Counted from the stretch's first letter, positions 1 to 11,215 are shown. The stretch is 64,000 nt of DNA from Bettongia penicillata ogilbyi (GCA_023548195.1 JAJHZJ010000693.1:62001-126000); one strand, 5' to 3'. Made by a program: numbers and translations. The notes: a model not told the origin generated them from the sequence alone.

Positions 1-639
1 CTGTAATCATTGCCTTCCTTTCAAAATGTTGATAAACCATCTCTTTAATGACTGATTTTAGAATCTGTCTTAGAATTAGAGACTGATTTTTTTCCAGGAG
101 TCAAAGTTAAGTTCATATACTTTAGCCTATACTTTGCAGACTCTGTTCTCTCTCTTCCTCCTCCTCAGAACAATATTTGCCCTTCTTCAATCTGTGGTTG
201 TGCTTCCATTTTCCATGATCTTTCAAATATTACTGATATTGACTCAGAAATCACACCTGCCAGCTCTTTCAACATCAATAGTTGAAAGTCATCTGGAAAA
301 ATTACTTGCTTCTCTAATCCTGATTTCTATCAAATTTTGTCCAGTTTTCTCAATAATCCTTATAAAAAATGGAGTCCATTTCTTAGTAAAACTTATACCT
401 TCAGCTTTATCAAATAGTGGGTTACAGTTTACATTGCTTCTGTTTTTTGCTTTTCTAGTCAGTTTCACTAATAGAATTTTTTGTTTTTTCACTCAGCACC
501 AAATAATAGAGTTTTATATCTTGTGATGCCATCCCCCCCTTAATTTACACTTTTTCTCATTATTTGCCTAGATATACTTGACCTTCTGTTCTTAGAAATG
601 AACGGTGTTATTATCTTGTATAACTCTAAAAAAATTGCC
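1..639. other. AT-rich block, unassigned
   Basis: I see no clear repeat family or exon here. A 130-codon open frame at 134-526 is low complexity (Leu, Phe, Ile) with no recognisable domain. It may be a more diverged continuation of the antisense L1. Confidence 0.3.
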
Positions 640-2155
640 TCGGTAATTTAATCAATATACCACTAAATATGTAGTGCTATAATTAATTATATGGTGTTGT
701 CTTTATTATTATATTGGCAAATTTTAATGATGAGAAATATATATACATATATATATATAGTTACTTGAGTTTCTCTCTATTTCTGAAGTGTTTTGTAGTT
801 GTATTTATATAAATTTTATATGTGTTTTAGAAGCAATTCTCAAAAACTTCATATATTTAACAGGCATTTTGAATAACTATATAATTATTAAATTATATAA
901 CAATATTAGTTTTGAATAACTACATAATTGTTTTGAATTTATTCTATCTTTTTATTGCTGGTTTTTATTAATATAGCATAGAAATGCTAGTAACTTTAGA
1001 GATTTGTTATGTATCCACAATCTTTGCTATTAATCATTTTAATTTGTTTTGTTCCTAGTTCTCTAAGGTTTTCTAAGTACACCATCATGTCATCTGTGTC
1101 TAGAGATGCTTTTCTTTTCATTTTGTCCATTTTATGCCTTTAAGTTTGTACTCTTATTTTAATGTCATACCTAGCATTTCTAGTACTATGTCAAGCATTT
1201 TTGCTTCCCAAGTTCATGCTGAGAACCTTCCTAATTTTACATATTGTAAATAGGTATTTTAAATATATGCGTTTGATCATATTAGAGGACACTTTCATAA
1301 CCTAAATGAGTACTGAATTTTGTCAGAGACTTTTTGTCTTTTGAAATAAGCATGTGTTTTTGTAAAATTTGCTGTTTACATCATTGGTTATATGAATTAT
1401 TTTACTATTATTGCACCATTTTTTCATCCCTGGCATAACTTCAACTTGGTCATTATGAATTGCTTTTCTCCATGTATTTTTGTAGTCTTAAAGTAAGGAT
1501 TTTTTTTTCAAAATGTTTTCATTATTATTCATTAGCAAGATTAGTTTATAATTCTCTTTCTCTTCTTTGTATTTCCCTGTTTTGTTTATCAGAACCATGT
1601 TCATCTCATAAAGTAAGTTTGGCAGAATACTGTCTATTTCAACTTTTTAATATTTTTCATACTAAAAGTTTTAAATGATCTTCAAGTGACTGATAAAAAT
1701 TCACTTGTAAATCAATCTGTCCTAGATTTCTCTCTCCTTATCTTGGCAAATCATTTATGGCTTGCTCAATTTATTTTCCTGAAATTTCATTATTTAAGTT
1801 CTCTACTTCTTGTTTTGTTAGTTTGAGTATTTTGGTTTTGTAGATACTCATCAATTTTCTTTGAATCCCGAATTTTCCTGACATATAATTATGGAGAATA
1901 ATTTCTGATAATTATTTTTATTTCCTCTCTGTTATTAATTTACTTTCCTTACTTTTTATTTTGGTAATTTTCTTTTCCTCTCTTGCTTTATCAGATTTAC
2001 TCGTGGGTTATTTATTGTCAGTCTTCAAGAAATCAGGTTTCAGTTTGGTTTATCAGGTGAGACAGGATTTAAATCCATTTCCTTTGTCTCTAAATTTTGT
2101 GGTTTTTGTATTGCTTCATGGTACCCTTGACATTACAGGGTTATTGTGGGAATAA
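640..2155 (-). mobile_element. LINE-1 ORF2 relic, antisense
   Basis: Read as the complement, this follows the mammalian L1 ORF2 reverse-transcriptase region. Landmarks in order on the + strand are GTTTTGTAGTTGTATT (about 790), AGAAATGCTAGTAA (about 980), CACCATCATGTCATCTG (1081, which in other L1s precedes the catalytic aspartates), TTCATCTCATAAAGTAAG (about 1600) and TTTTGTAGATACTCATC (about 1838). Every frame is broken. It starts inside ORF2, with no visible 5'UTR. Confidence 0.7.
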
Positions 2156-2174
2156 AACTTTGTAAATCCTGAAG

Positions 2175-2407
2175 CAGGGGTAGTTCAGTGGTTCAGTGAA
2201 TAGAGTACTGGGCTTGGAGTTGAGAAAATCTAAGTTAAAACCTGCCCTCAGATGCTTACTAATTGTGTGGTCACAACTCCTATGTTCCTCACCTGTAAAA
2301 TGAGGACACACTGGAGAAGGAAATGGCAAACCCCCTCCAGTATCTTTGCCAAGAATGTCCATGGAGTCATGAAAAGTCAGACAGGACCGAAGCTGAACAA
2401 CAACAAA
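2175..2407 (+). mobile_element. tRNA-headed SINE with BovB/RTE-type tail
   Basis: It has a tRNA-like head (GTTCAGTGAATAGAG), then CTGTAAAATGAGGA, GAGAAGGAAATGGCAAAC and TATCTTTGCCAAGAA, and ends in GCTGAACAACAACAAATC. The tail, with its 'tcatgaaaagtcaga' element, resembles the 3' end shared by BovB/RTE LINEs, the likely mobilising partner. Confidence 0.85.
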
Positions 2408-2449
2408 TCTTGACGTTCTACATAAATCTGAATTATTAGTGAGAAACAG

Positions 2450-3135
2450 CATTTTATAGTGATAGATTTGACATCAGGAAGACCCGAGTTCACAGATTTC
2501 CTGACCTGGGGGTGACATTAGAGCTTTTCTGGTCTTCATCTTACAGATGAAGAAATGGAGGGCCCCCTAAATTTATACAGGGAGTAAGCATTAGAGGTAT
2601 TATTGGAACCCAGGACCTCTGCCTCCAAATACAGCACTATATCATGCCCTTTCTGACATTATAATCTGATCATAGGATATAAGAGGCAGCATAGTATTGT
2701 AAAATGAGGCAAATTAATTTAAAAACAAACTTCCTAATAATCTGAGCTGTCCCAAAGTGGAAAGGGTTGCCTTGGATGAAGATAACTTCTTTCTTCTTCG
2801 AGGTCTTCAAGCAGTACTGGAAGACCCCTCACTGGATATGTTAAGGGGGAGATTTCTTCCAGGTATAGATTGGATTGAATGACTGCTGATACCCCTCCTA
2901 GCAGTTAAGTTCAGTGATTTTATCATTCTAGATTATAAGGTACAGGGAATTCATAGCTAGGATCATAGGTTCAGAACCACAAGGGACCTTAGAGGTCATC
3001 TTCTTCCACTATCCTTATTTTATAAAAAAGGAAATTTGAGGCCTAGAGAAATTAAATAACTTCCCCAAGGTCACAGATAGGTAGTAAGGGGGAAACCCAG
3101 ATTCAAACCTGGGTCCTCCCAATCAAGATTACTTA
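2450..3135. mobile_element. MIR fragments and an L3/CR1 3' end
   Basis: 2450-2650 holds MIR-type sequence on both strands. 2740-2935 (+) has the CR1-like 3' layout: GGTCTTCAAGCAGTACTGGA, then a run ending GATTTTATCATTCTAGA. 2950-3135 (-) is a MIR with AAGGTCACAGATAGGTAGTAA and GATTCAAACCTGGGTCCTCC. Confidence 0.65.
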
Positions 3136-3229
3136 GTCCCTGGCTGGTTTTTGCCTCATAGAAGAATCATGGTGAAGAACTAGAGAAATGAAAATCATTC
3201 TGTTTTGCCGAGCACTTCTCTCCCAAGCA

Positions 3230-3510
3230 TCTGTAAGGGCTCATGGGCTCACATGTCTCTACAGGTAGAAGGATCGACAGAAGCCTGATTGTCCGGAGGA
3301 GGAAACTGACATCCTGAGTGACTTGCCCAAGGTAGTCACCATTAGAGAGAGGAATTGAACTCTAGGCCTCTGCCTTTGGAGCCATTTTAAAGAGAAGAAA
3401 ATGGGCACCCTAGAATAGTAAATGATTTTCCAGGATCATATGACTAGTTAGGGTCTGATCTGGGATTAGAACCTAGTTCCCTTAGCTCCCAATCTATCTG
3501 TCTCTCTTCC
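3230..3510 (-). mobile_element. Two diverged MIR fragments
   Basis: 3230-3385 has GAGGAAACTGA, TGACTTGCCCAAGG and GAATTGAACTCTAGGCCTC. 3385-3510 repeats the pattern with GGATCATATGACTAGTTAG. Both are complements of the CORE-SINE. Confidence 0.55.
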
Positions 3511-4000
3511 TTGGGACTTTAATCAAAGGAAGCCCTAAGTCATAAGACAGAGAAAATATAGAACAAGATTCTTCCCAATAATTATAATAGAGGAAAACTA
3601 ACTGGGATACAGCGAGAATTTGAAGTAATTAAATTTTCTGGTTTACTGAGCTTTAATCAGAAAACTCTTTTCCTTGAGTCTTTGTTGTTGAAACTCTTTC
3701 TAAAATGGGTCAGTTCATTTTCTGCCTTGGTGAGCAGAGCATGGCAAAACCAAACTGAGGTGAGACAAGCCTTGATCCTGTGGGGAAGCTAAGGCATCCT
3801 TCTGAATATGGATATTCACTGAGCAGTGCTGGGGTGGAGAGAATGCAGAAGGTTGGCCCAACTCCATATGGATTCCTGGGCATAGGCATCATCGTGGAAT
3901 ATTAGCCCTGGCAGACATCATGTGAGGGGTCATCATGTAGTCATGAGGTCTGGATCTGAGGGGGTCTTAGAGATCATTTAGTTGGAGGAAGTCAAAGAAC
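3511..4000. other. No recognisable feature
   Basis: This is mixed sequence without a repeat signature or splice-flanked open frame that I can identify. Confidence 0.3.
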
Positions 4001-4004
4001 TGAA

Positions 4005-4260
4005 AGAGACGATGATATAGACTGGGATCTGGAAGAAAGAGACCTCAGAGATCTCGTCTAATCCTTTCATTTTACAGATGGAGGAAATGAGACCCAGAAG
4101 GGTCATAGAATCATGGATCTATAGCTAGAAGGAACTTCAGAGACAATTTAATCCAACCTCATCTAGAGATAGAGAAACTGAGTGTTATATTATACCTAGG
4201 TTTGCACCAACAATAACACAATTCAGGTCCTCATGACTCTCTCTCTACAGTATTATGTTG
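4005..4260 (-). mobile_element. MIR copies in tandem order
   Basis: CATTTTACAGATGGAGGAAAT is followed at once by a second unit starting 'tcatagaatcatggatctat' and GAACTTCAGAGA. This looks like one MIR inserted into another. Confidence 0.55.
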
Positions 4261-4359
4261 CCTCTAAATGCCACCTCTCACACTTAATACTTGTGGGACT
4301 TGGCAAAGGTCACTTTACATCCCCTAGATCTAGTCTTCATTTATAAAATGAGGGAGATG

Positions 4360-4590
4360 GCACTTAGGAGGAAGAATGTCTGGAAGATCTGAGTTCCAAT
4401 CCAACCTCCAGCACTTACTAGCTGTGTGACCCAAGTCTAGTCACATCACCACTGCCTGCCTCAGTTTCCTCATATGCAAAATGGAGATAATAACAACATC
4501 TACCTTTCAGGATTGTCTTGAAATAATATTTGTAAAATATTTCATAAATCTTATAGTCATATAGAAATACTAGCTATTATTTTTTAATAT
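4360..4590 (+). mobile_element. MIR, nearly full length
   Basis: It has a tRNA-like box-B region (GAGTTCCAATCCAACCTC), the CORE (CTTACTAGCTGTGTGACC), GCCTCAGTTTCCTCAT, and the L2-like tail ending ATACTAGCTATTATT. Confidence 0.75.
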
Positions 4591-4999
4591 GGTCTCTGAG
4601 GTCCCTTTCACTTCCAGATTCATTATCCTATGAGCCTATGTTGAGTCTTTTGCAGGATCACAAGTGTAAGAGGTATGATAAGTCCCCAGATCTTCCTTAA
4701 TCATTCCACATTAACCTATGTGAGTTCCCAAAGGGCATTAAAGGCAGAGTCTGGACTAGAGGTCAGTTCTAGTTACATTTTTTTTCCTTTGCAAGGTTAT
4801 GGAAAGGGAGAAAGACAACCTCTACATACATAAATATATATTTATACAAATTACATATGAAGTAATTTGAAGGAAGGAGAATGCTAACTGGACCTGAGAC
4901 CTTTTCTAGGAAGTGGCACCTCAAAGATACTGGGGATTCCGAGAAGTAGAAGTAAGGAGGGAAGGGATGAGAAGGCAAAAAACAAACAAAAAATCCAAC

Positions 5000-5245
5000 A
5001 TATATACAGCCCCTACTGTGTGCCAGGAACTGTGCTAAGCGCTTTTTACAAACATCATCTCATTTGATCCGTGTAACAGCCCTCTGAGATAGATGCCATT
5101 GTGATTCCCTTTTTAATGTTGTGGAAACTGAGGCAAATAGAGCTCAATATGCCCAAAGTCATAGAGCTGGCAAATGTTTGAGGCTGAATTTGATCTCAGG
5201 TGTTCCTGACTCCAGGCCCACTGCCCAATCCAACTATCTCTAAGG
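5000..5245 (-). mobile_element. MIR with its 3' LINE-like end, antisense
   Basis: CTACTGTGTGCCAGGAACTG, CATCTCATTTGATCC, GTGGAAACTGAGGCAA and TTCCTGACTCCAGGCCCACT are in complement order. Confidence 0.65.
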
Positions 5246-5259
5246 CAGTGTATTCCAGT

Positions 5260-5960
5260 CATGGGAGGCAACATATACAAAGGGACAGAGGTGGGAGATG
5301 AAAATTATAAAAGAGAAAAAAGTGTAATGTGAAATCAGTCAAAAAAACATAGTCTTAAACCAGATCATGAAAGACTTCACATGAGAAGGTGAAGGTGAAT
5401 TGCATGCTATATTTAGAATTTTTAGAATATTTAGAATAATTTTAGAATTTTAAAATATTTAGGATAATTTAGAATATTTAGAATAATTGTATATTCTAAA
5501 TGCTATGCTTAGACGCAGTGGGGAGATTTTTGAGTTGAGGAGTGACACGGTCAGACCTGTGCTTCTGAAATACCAGTTTGGGAATTATGTGGAGGATGAA
5601 ATGGAGAGAGGAGAAACTAGAGGCTGGGATATCAACAGGAGGCTATTACAATGGTCTAAATAAGAGGTGATGAAAGCCTCAGCTCTGGAAGGAAGGGAGC
5701 CATGAATGGGTATTTGAGCAGACAGAAAGGATGCATAGGAATGATGTTGTGGAAATAGGAACAAGACTTGGCAATTGATTGGGTGTTGGAGGGAAGGGTA
5801 AGGGAGAGGGAGGAGTTTTCAACAAACCTGTGTGGCTGGATGAACAGTGATAACCCCAACAGAAATAGTCAAATTAGGAAGTGAGGGTATTGGGGGAAAT
5901 ATAAAGGACTTATCTGATTTGTAGTCCAGTGTTCCAGGGTCATGGAAGAAGGGAAGAAGT
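5260..5960 (-). mobile_element. LINE-2 ORF relic, antisense
   Basis: GGAGGCTATTACAATGGTC and GGCAATTGATTGGGTG are hallmarks of complemented L2 reverse-transcriptase sequence: the 'ITSHLDYCNSLL' region and the repeat-rich linker before it. Frames are broken. An AT-rich stretch at 5409-5500, built of TTTAGAATA-like units, sits inside it. Confidence 0.6.
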
Positions 5961-5984
5961 CACCTTAACAAAAACAATGGTACG

Positions 5985-6022
5985 TATGTGTGTGTGTGTG
6001 CGCGCGCATGTGCGCACGTGTG
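5985..6022. repeat. (TG)n/(CG)n alternating purine-pyrimidine tract
   Basis: TATGTGTG repeats pass into CGCGCGCATG and TGCGCACGTG. This is a left-handed-DNA-prone sequence type. Confidence 0.85.
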
Positions 6023-6034
6023 AGTGCATAAAAG

Positions 6035-6570
6035 CTCACACCTAGCATTTCCCTCTTTTCTCTAAAAGTGGAATGTAAAAGCATTTCTATTAACCATGGG
6101 TTCCAGTTGGTTAAACTTTGCCTAGTTGTAATTGACCTACTTGACTCTTTTGTGGCATCTGAGTCTCAAGGTTTCTCACAGATCCATGATAGGTTTTTCC
6201 ATTGGCTATAAGACTGGCCACAATTTCATATTTTCATTCAAGGCAAGGAACAACCTTATCATATATTTCATCTTAATTGACCTTGTCTGTCTGGGAGGAA
6301 GGGGAAGACAAAAGAGCCACCTTGATGTAATGGATCGTGCAAACTTGACACGCCAGCTGTATAAACAGAATCATCGAACAAGAACAATGAGATGCCATTT
6401 TAATAAAGGAAGTTTTGTTTTCTTATCAAAGAGAGGCTCTGAGAACAGTTTCTCCCCTTGGCTCCACAGATGTTTGGGATGACTGACTCTGAGAAGGCTG
6501 AGTTTCAACTCCGACAGTACTGACTTTTTTAGAGTTTTCACATTAGATGTGTAAAGCATAACACAGGAAA
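6035..6570. other. Repeat-free block, candidate conserved non-coding element
   Basis: I recognise no repeat family here. It contains an inverted CCAAT motif (CATTGGCTA, about 6201) and several AT-core motifs. A 116-codon open frame (6132-6482) has no domain I know and lacks exon-like splice signals. Conservation cannot be judged from one sequence. Confidence 0.3.
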
Positions 6571-6579
6571 TTTCAGATT

Positions 6580-6600
6580 TAAACACACACTCACACACAC
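6580..6600. repeat. Short (CA)n
   Basis: This is an imperfect CA dinucleotide run interrupted by one TC. Confidence 0.8.
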
Positions 6601-6808
6601 ACTACACAAATCATATCCCAGAGCTTAGATTCCCTCTTAGTTATTTGTTAGTCACTTGGAGTAATATCAGAGATGGAGGTGTTCCCTTTGAGAAAAAAAA
6701 ACTAGTCCTATATATACAAGTTGAATATTAGAAAACAAAGCAAGATAGTGGCCCAGATCCTTTATAGTAGGATCAAAAAATCAATTATCCTAGAAGATTT
6801 TTTTTTTT

Positions 6809-7300
6809 AAATTGGGCTTTCCCATCTTAGCCAGTCTGGAAGTATACAGGTTATTCACAGACCAGATCACACTACTTACTGGAGTTGTGACCTGCTGATT
6901 CCCATCTGGTCTTGCCCCTTTGGGGCAGCTAGGTAATACAGTGATTTGAGATCTGGTCTGGGTGCAAGAAGACAAATTTGCCCTCACATGTTTGTTAGCT
7001 GTGTGACCCTGGGAAAGTCATTTAACCCTATTTGCCTCAGTTTCCTCATCCTTCCTATCCTTGGAGAAGAAAATGACAAACCAGTTGAGTATCTTTGCCA
7101 AGAAAATCCCAAACGGGGTCATGAAGAGTCAGAGCTGACTAAACAACAAACAACTTACCCCTCCTTAGGCAACTTGCTGGTCCCCTGAATTTACTGCAGA
7201 CAATGGATCAGCATAGCTCAATGCGGCTCACAACTCCTGAGCTCTAGAAATCCACCAGCCTCAAGCTCCTAGGGAGCTTGGATTACGAGAGACACAACCA
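6809..7300 (-). pseudogene. RN7SL pseudogene: 7SL (SRP) RNA retropseudogene, split by a SINE
   Basis: Read on the minus strand, both flanks of the SINE at 6923-7153 match 7SL RNA, and together they cover most of the molecule. The right part (7154-7300) has the complement of the 5' Alu domain: the CCTCCTTAGGCAAC segment, a GCATAGC segment, an AACTCCTG segment, and a diverged match to the 5' GCCTGTAGTCCCAGCTA region. The left part (6811-6922) matches the 3' third, including TATTCACAG and GTGACCTGCT. On the minus strand the 3' end is followed by an A run (T run 6798-6808). The flanks AGAAGATTTT (6792-6801) and AGAAGCTTTT (7301-7310) form a 10-bp duplication with one mismatch, as expected for L1-driven retroposition. 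It is too diverged and interrupted to be functional. 7SL is the RNA scaffold of the signal recognition particle. Confidence 0.82.
6923..7153 (+). mobile_element. RTE-tailed SINE inserted in a 7SL pseudogene
   Basis: GGGCAGCTAGGTAATACAG is the head, CTGTGTGACCCTGGGAAAGT the CORE-like part, and TATCTTTGCCAAGAAAATCC plus AACAACAAACAAC the tail. The flanks CTTGCCCCTTTGG (left) and CTTACCCCTCCTT (right) are diverged copies of one 7SL segment, giving a target-site duplication of about 13 bp. Confidence 0.85.
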
Positions 7301-7344
7301 AGAAGCTTTTGTGAAATGTTCATTATTTTCCTGACATAAGGCAA

Positions 7345-8040
7345 GACAACAGTGGAAAATATCAAGCTCATAATCTGGAAGACCTGGGTTCCAGTCTAAT
7401 CTTGGACATACATTAGCAGTGTATTGTATTTCTCAGGGCTCTAGGCAAATCTTTAAATTGCTTTGGTAAGAGAAGTTTCTTACCAGTAGTCCTCCAGGAG
7501 CATAATTCCATTTTCTATCTGCAGTTCTGTTTGGTTTCCAACTCTAAGGAGCATTATGCCTTTTCCCAGGATAAACTGATCACCTAAAATCTCATTACCA
7601 TGCTAATTGACTGAGCCTTTGATACTTAACTCTTTGACAATTCCCTCAATTGCCTCTCCCTTCTTGTTGGAGGGTTGGAGAACAGAGCAATGAACTCCTC
7701 CTAAAACTTTCCTTTATATAGAGGTTTCAGACGGGAACTGTCCATTTTCTACCTCGTTGTGACTCTAGAAAACCTCATACTCTTTCATGCATTGCCTCCC
7801 CCACTTTTCAGCTTCCTTTTATATATTGCCTATTCTTCTCTTTTCAGTTTTCTACTGTGTGTTGTCTTTTTCCCACCTTTAGATTAAAAGCATCTTGAGG
7901 GTAAGAACTGCCTTTCATTTTTTTATTTCTCCAGTATTTACTGGAGAATTTACATATTATTACTCCAGTATATACTCCAGTATCTCCAGTAATTAGCACA
8001 GTGCCTGGTGCACAATAAGTGCTTAACAAATAAAATAATA
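7345..8040 (+). mobile_element. MIR head, then LINE-2 3' end
   Basis: 7345-7480 has a degraded tRNA-like head (GAAGACCTGGGTTCCAGTC). 7750-8040 has the L2 3'UTR signature: AAAGCATCTTGAGGGTAAGA, then GCACAGTGCCTGGTGCACA and AATAAGTGCTTAACAAATA. Confidence 0.6.
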
Positions 8041-8640
8041 AAGATGAATAAATAATAAAGATAATTTTCAAAATAAAAATGAAAGATGAAAAATTAGACG
8101 GTGAAAATATAAAAGTATTGATCGAAACTTTAGTTTTCTGGTGTCAAATGTAAAATTTATGAACATTAAAACACTTTCAATTATGAATGGTTATAAATAA
8201 GGCAGCATCCTTTTCCTAAACAATTAGGTTTGGGAATAGAAATATAAACAGAATATTGTTGATTTTACTCATTGTTTTTTCCTGCGGGAGAGAGATATTA
8301 GCTCAGTTTTGGCTCATAGGTGCCAATGCAGAGGAATTTAAAATTTTGTGTAGGATTTTTTTTTTTCGGTTCTTCTTAAATTGTCTGTGAATTCAAAGTA
8401 AATACTACTTTACCCTCATCGCCATCTCCAAGGAGATTGTATTGCAGCATTCCCTTCTGAACATTTTCCTTGAATAAATCAAATTTGGCAATAAATTTCA
8501 CATAATCACAGCAATAGTTCTCCCCAGAAAGCATAAGTGTTGTAGAAAGAAGTTGTACTGGAAGATATATTATACTTAATACCCTTTTGAAGACAAACAT
8601 GAAGTCATGGTAATATTTTGAAGAAGGCAATTTGTTTTCA
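8041..8640. other. AT-rich, unassigned
   Basis: Nothing here fits a repeat family I know. The reading frames are short and lack splice context. Confidence 0.3.
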
Positions 8641-8924
8641 TGACTTTTCCATTTGGTGCCTTTTCCCCCCCCTTATGGTCCTTCAAATTTTTAGTGCCCT
8701 TTCATGATTTTAGTGTCCTTTTCATTATTATGAGAAGATGTTTTGGGCAGTGGGTTACCTTTCCTAAGTTGTTTTCATTTTACATCTTGATTCTAACTGT
8801 AGAATGGAACAGCCAGGGGTCTCTCCTCCTCCTGCTCCAATCCTTCTTTCTGAAGGAGGCTTTTCCCATCCCTCCACCACCATGACTCCCACCAGAGCCT
8901 TCCTTCTGAGATGACCTCCCATAT

Positions 8925-9047
8925 TATTTTTGTTGTCTCTCTCCATCAGATTGTTCCCTTGAAGGCAGGGATCATGTTATTGCCTTTCTTTTTTTCCCTG
9001 AGTTGAGCACAGTACCTGGAATGTAGTGAGCACTTAATAAATGTTAG
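8925..9047 (+). mobile_element. LINE-2 3' end fragment
   Basis: CTTGAAGGCAGGGATCATG, GAGCACAGTACCTGGAATG and GCACTTAATAAATG are in the canonical order. Confidence 0.7.
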
Positions 9048-9104
9048 GTAGTAGCAGTAGTAGTAGCAGCAGCAGTAGCAGTTGTAGCAGCAGCAACAGC
9101 AGTA
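9048..9104. repeat. (AGT/AGC)n trinucleotide array
   Basis: This is an interrupted array of GTA/GCA-phase triplets directly after the L2 3' end. It probably grew from that element's terminal repeat. Confidence 0.85.
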
Positions 9105-9176
9105 GAGGGGTAGTTGTCCTTTGGTGTCCACCTGTCCCCCAATTCTTACCGCGAAGCTCTAGTATACAGAGCATCA

Positions 9177-9257
9177 GAGAGGGAAGGAGGAAGGGGAGGA
9201 GGATAATATTTTAGTCTTAAAGCATTGGAGAGGGAAGGAGGAAGGGGAGGAGGATAA
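9177..9257 (+). repeat. 30-bp purine block, direct duplicate 51 bp apart
   Basis: GAGAGGGAAGGAGGAAGGGG plus GAGGAGGATAA occurs at 9177-9206 and again at 9228-9257 with no mismatch by eye. Confidence 0.85.
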
Positions 9258-9319
9258 AGAAGTGGAGACAGAGAGAACATGATTTCACCTGAGAGTCATT
9301 TGAAGAACCCTTTGCCCCA

Positions 9320-9695
9320 AGTGGTCATGAAGATAGCTCAAATAATCACAGGCTTCAAGTTGAAAAGGGCCTCGTAGGCCAATGACTCTAATACCCTCAT
9401 TTTACAGATGAGGAAAGAAACCAAGATATAGGAGACTTGTCTAAGGCCACTGAGGAAATTTGGTGTAGAGGAGACTCAAGAGTAAAATGATAGGTATCTA
9501 TAGGTATTTGAACGTCTGTCAGCTAGAAGAAGGATTAAATTTGGGATCCAAAGATGGAACTTCAGAGCTGGAAAGAACCTCAGATGCCATCTAGTCCAAT
9601 ACTTATTTTTACAGGTGAGGAAATGGAGGTATAAGGAGACTTGATCCCACAGGTAGTAAGTGTAAGAGATGGAATTTGAACCTGGATCCTATGAC
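9320..9695 (-). mobile_element. Two MIR copies
   Basis: One is at 9340-9480 (CTCATTTTACAGATGAGGAAA, CTAAGGCCAC). The second is at 9545-9695 (CTGGAAAGAACCTCAGATGC, AGGTAGTAAGTGTAAGAGA, GAATTTGAACCTGGATCC). Confidence 0.6.
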
Positions 9696-9699
9696 TTTT

Positions 9700-9907
9700 G
9701 GGCAGCTAGGTGGTTGGGTCTGGAGTCAGGAAGACTAATCTTAGGGTGTTGGACACTTGCTAACTTACTAAACGACCCTAGGCAAGTCCCTTCACCTTGT
9801 TTGCCTCAGTTTCTTCCTCTATAAAATGAGCTGGAGAAAGGGATGGCAAACAGTCTTTGCCAAGAAAACCCAAAATTGGGCATGATTGAAATGACTAAAC
9901 AACAGTA
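9700..9907 (+). mobile_element. RTE-tailed SINE
   Basis: GGGCAGCTAGGTGG head, GAGCTGGAGAAAGGGATGGC, CTTTGCCAAGAAAACCC and GAAATGACTAAACAACAG tail. The second half of the tRNA head is shortened. Confidence 0.85.
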
Positions 9908-10074
9908 ATTTATGACTCTAGAACCAATGATCTTTCCATTGTTCCACACTGTTTCCCTTGGTGATGCTTGGCTCCCGAGGGTACAATCATGACCAGTAGA
10001 AAGAAGTTCCAAAGAGACTAATTTTGACTTGATGAAAGGGGAAAAAAGTTCTAACAATTGAAGCTGTTTATCAT

Positions 10075-10412
10075 TGAACTGGAAGGTCTCAAGAAGTAGT
10101 GGGTTCCCCCTTGTTGAGAGTCTTCAAGGTGAGATTGGTTGATCACTGGTTGAGTATAGTATAGTGGAAGGTGTTGGTAGGTACTGTTATAAGGTAGCGG
10201 AAGGAAACATGGGACCTGAAGTCAAATCTGGCCTTAGATAATTATGAACTGTGTGATCCTTGACACTTAACCATGCTTGCCTCAGTTTCCTCATCTCTAA
10301 ATGAGCTGGAGAAAGAAATGGCAAACCACCCAAGTATCTTTGTCAAGAAAAACCCAAATGGGGTCAAAGACAGTCAGGCATGACTGAAAAATGACTGAAC
10401 AGCAACAAAAGT
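10075..10412 (+). mobile_element. L3/CR1 3' fragment, then RTE-tailed SINE
   Basis: 10075-10180 has TTGTTGAGAGTCTTCAAGGTG, typical of the L3 3' end. 10191-10412 is a SINE with GGCAAACCACCCAAGTATC, CAAATGGGGTCAAAGACAG and ACTGAACAGCAACAAAA. Confidence 0.75.
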
Positions 10413-11030
10413 GCTGTTAAAGATTGGGTTGGAGAGAATGACCACTTAGCTCCCTAAAAACTTTAAAATTACTGCAGAAGATACAACCACAATGCCAAGC
10501 AAAGGTTCAGCACCCTTAAGTTTATCAAAATGATCTGGGAACTCCATTGGTCAATGCCCCATCCCCTCCTACTAGTCATCTCTTTGACTCCACCTATGGA
10601 ATAAGTTGTAGGGGTGGGGAAAAGGAAGCCTATGCGGGAAAGAAAAGTGAATTTCCCCAGAAGACTTATCTATTCAGTGAGCAGAACCCAGGACTTCAGT
10701 TCTCTACACATCAGACCTTACTTTTTCTTCCTTAGATGACACACAGTGTGTGAGTAATAGCAGGTTTATATTTTTTTGTGGTAGACCAGACAAATGTCAC
10801 TGAACTGAAAATACCCCTGCAGGGAGTGTGCAAACCCAGAAGTGTCTAGAACATTCCCTTCTTCTTAGAGAGGTGACTATGGAATCCCAAAGATCAACAG
10901 GTCCATCTGGAAGCCATCTGATCCATGCCCCTGCCTCCAGGACAGATATCACTTGGTTAATTCCCAGCTAGAGAGATTCCTAGATCTCAGTACCTAAAAT
11001 TGATACCTTACTGTTCAGTAAGCAGAGACA
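10413..11030. other. No recognisable feature
   Basis: Mixed sequence. A 62-codon open frame at 10547 is not convincing. Confidence 0.3.
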
Positions 11031-11034
11031 TAAA

Positions 11035-11215
11035 GAGGTAATGCAGTACCATAAAAAGAACACAGAATTGGCCATCCCAAGACCTTGGTTAAAATCCAGC
11101 TCCGTGTGACATTAGATAAGTCACATGTCTTGTGTCTCAGTTCCCTTATCTGTAAAATGAGAGACTAGATGGGCTAGATCTTCCAACTCAAAAATCGACA
11201 GTTCTATGATCAATG
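11035..11215 (+). mobile_element. MIR fragment
   Basis: GACCTTGGTTAAAATCCAGC (box-B region), CTCAGTTCCCTTATCTGTAA and a promoter-distal part ending in TTCTATGATC. Confidence 0.55.

Noticed and set aside
6132..6482. 116-codon open frame as a novel gene
   Set aside because: No domain, no Kozak or splice context, and a frame of this length is expected by chance many times in 64 kb.
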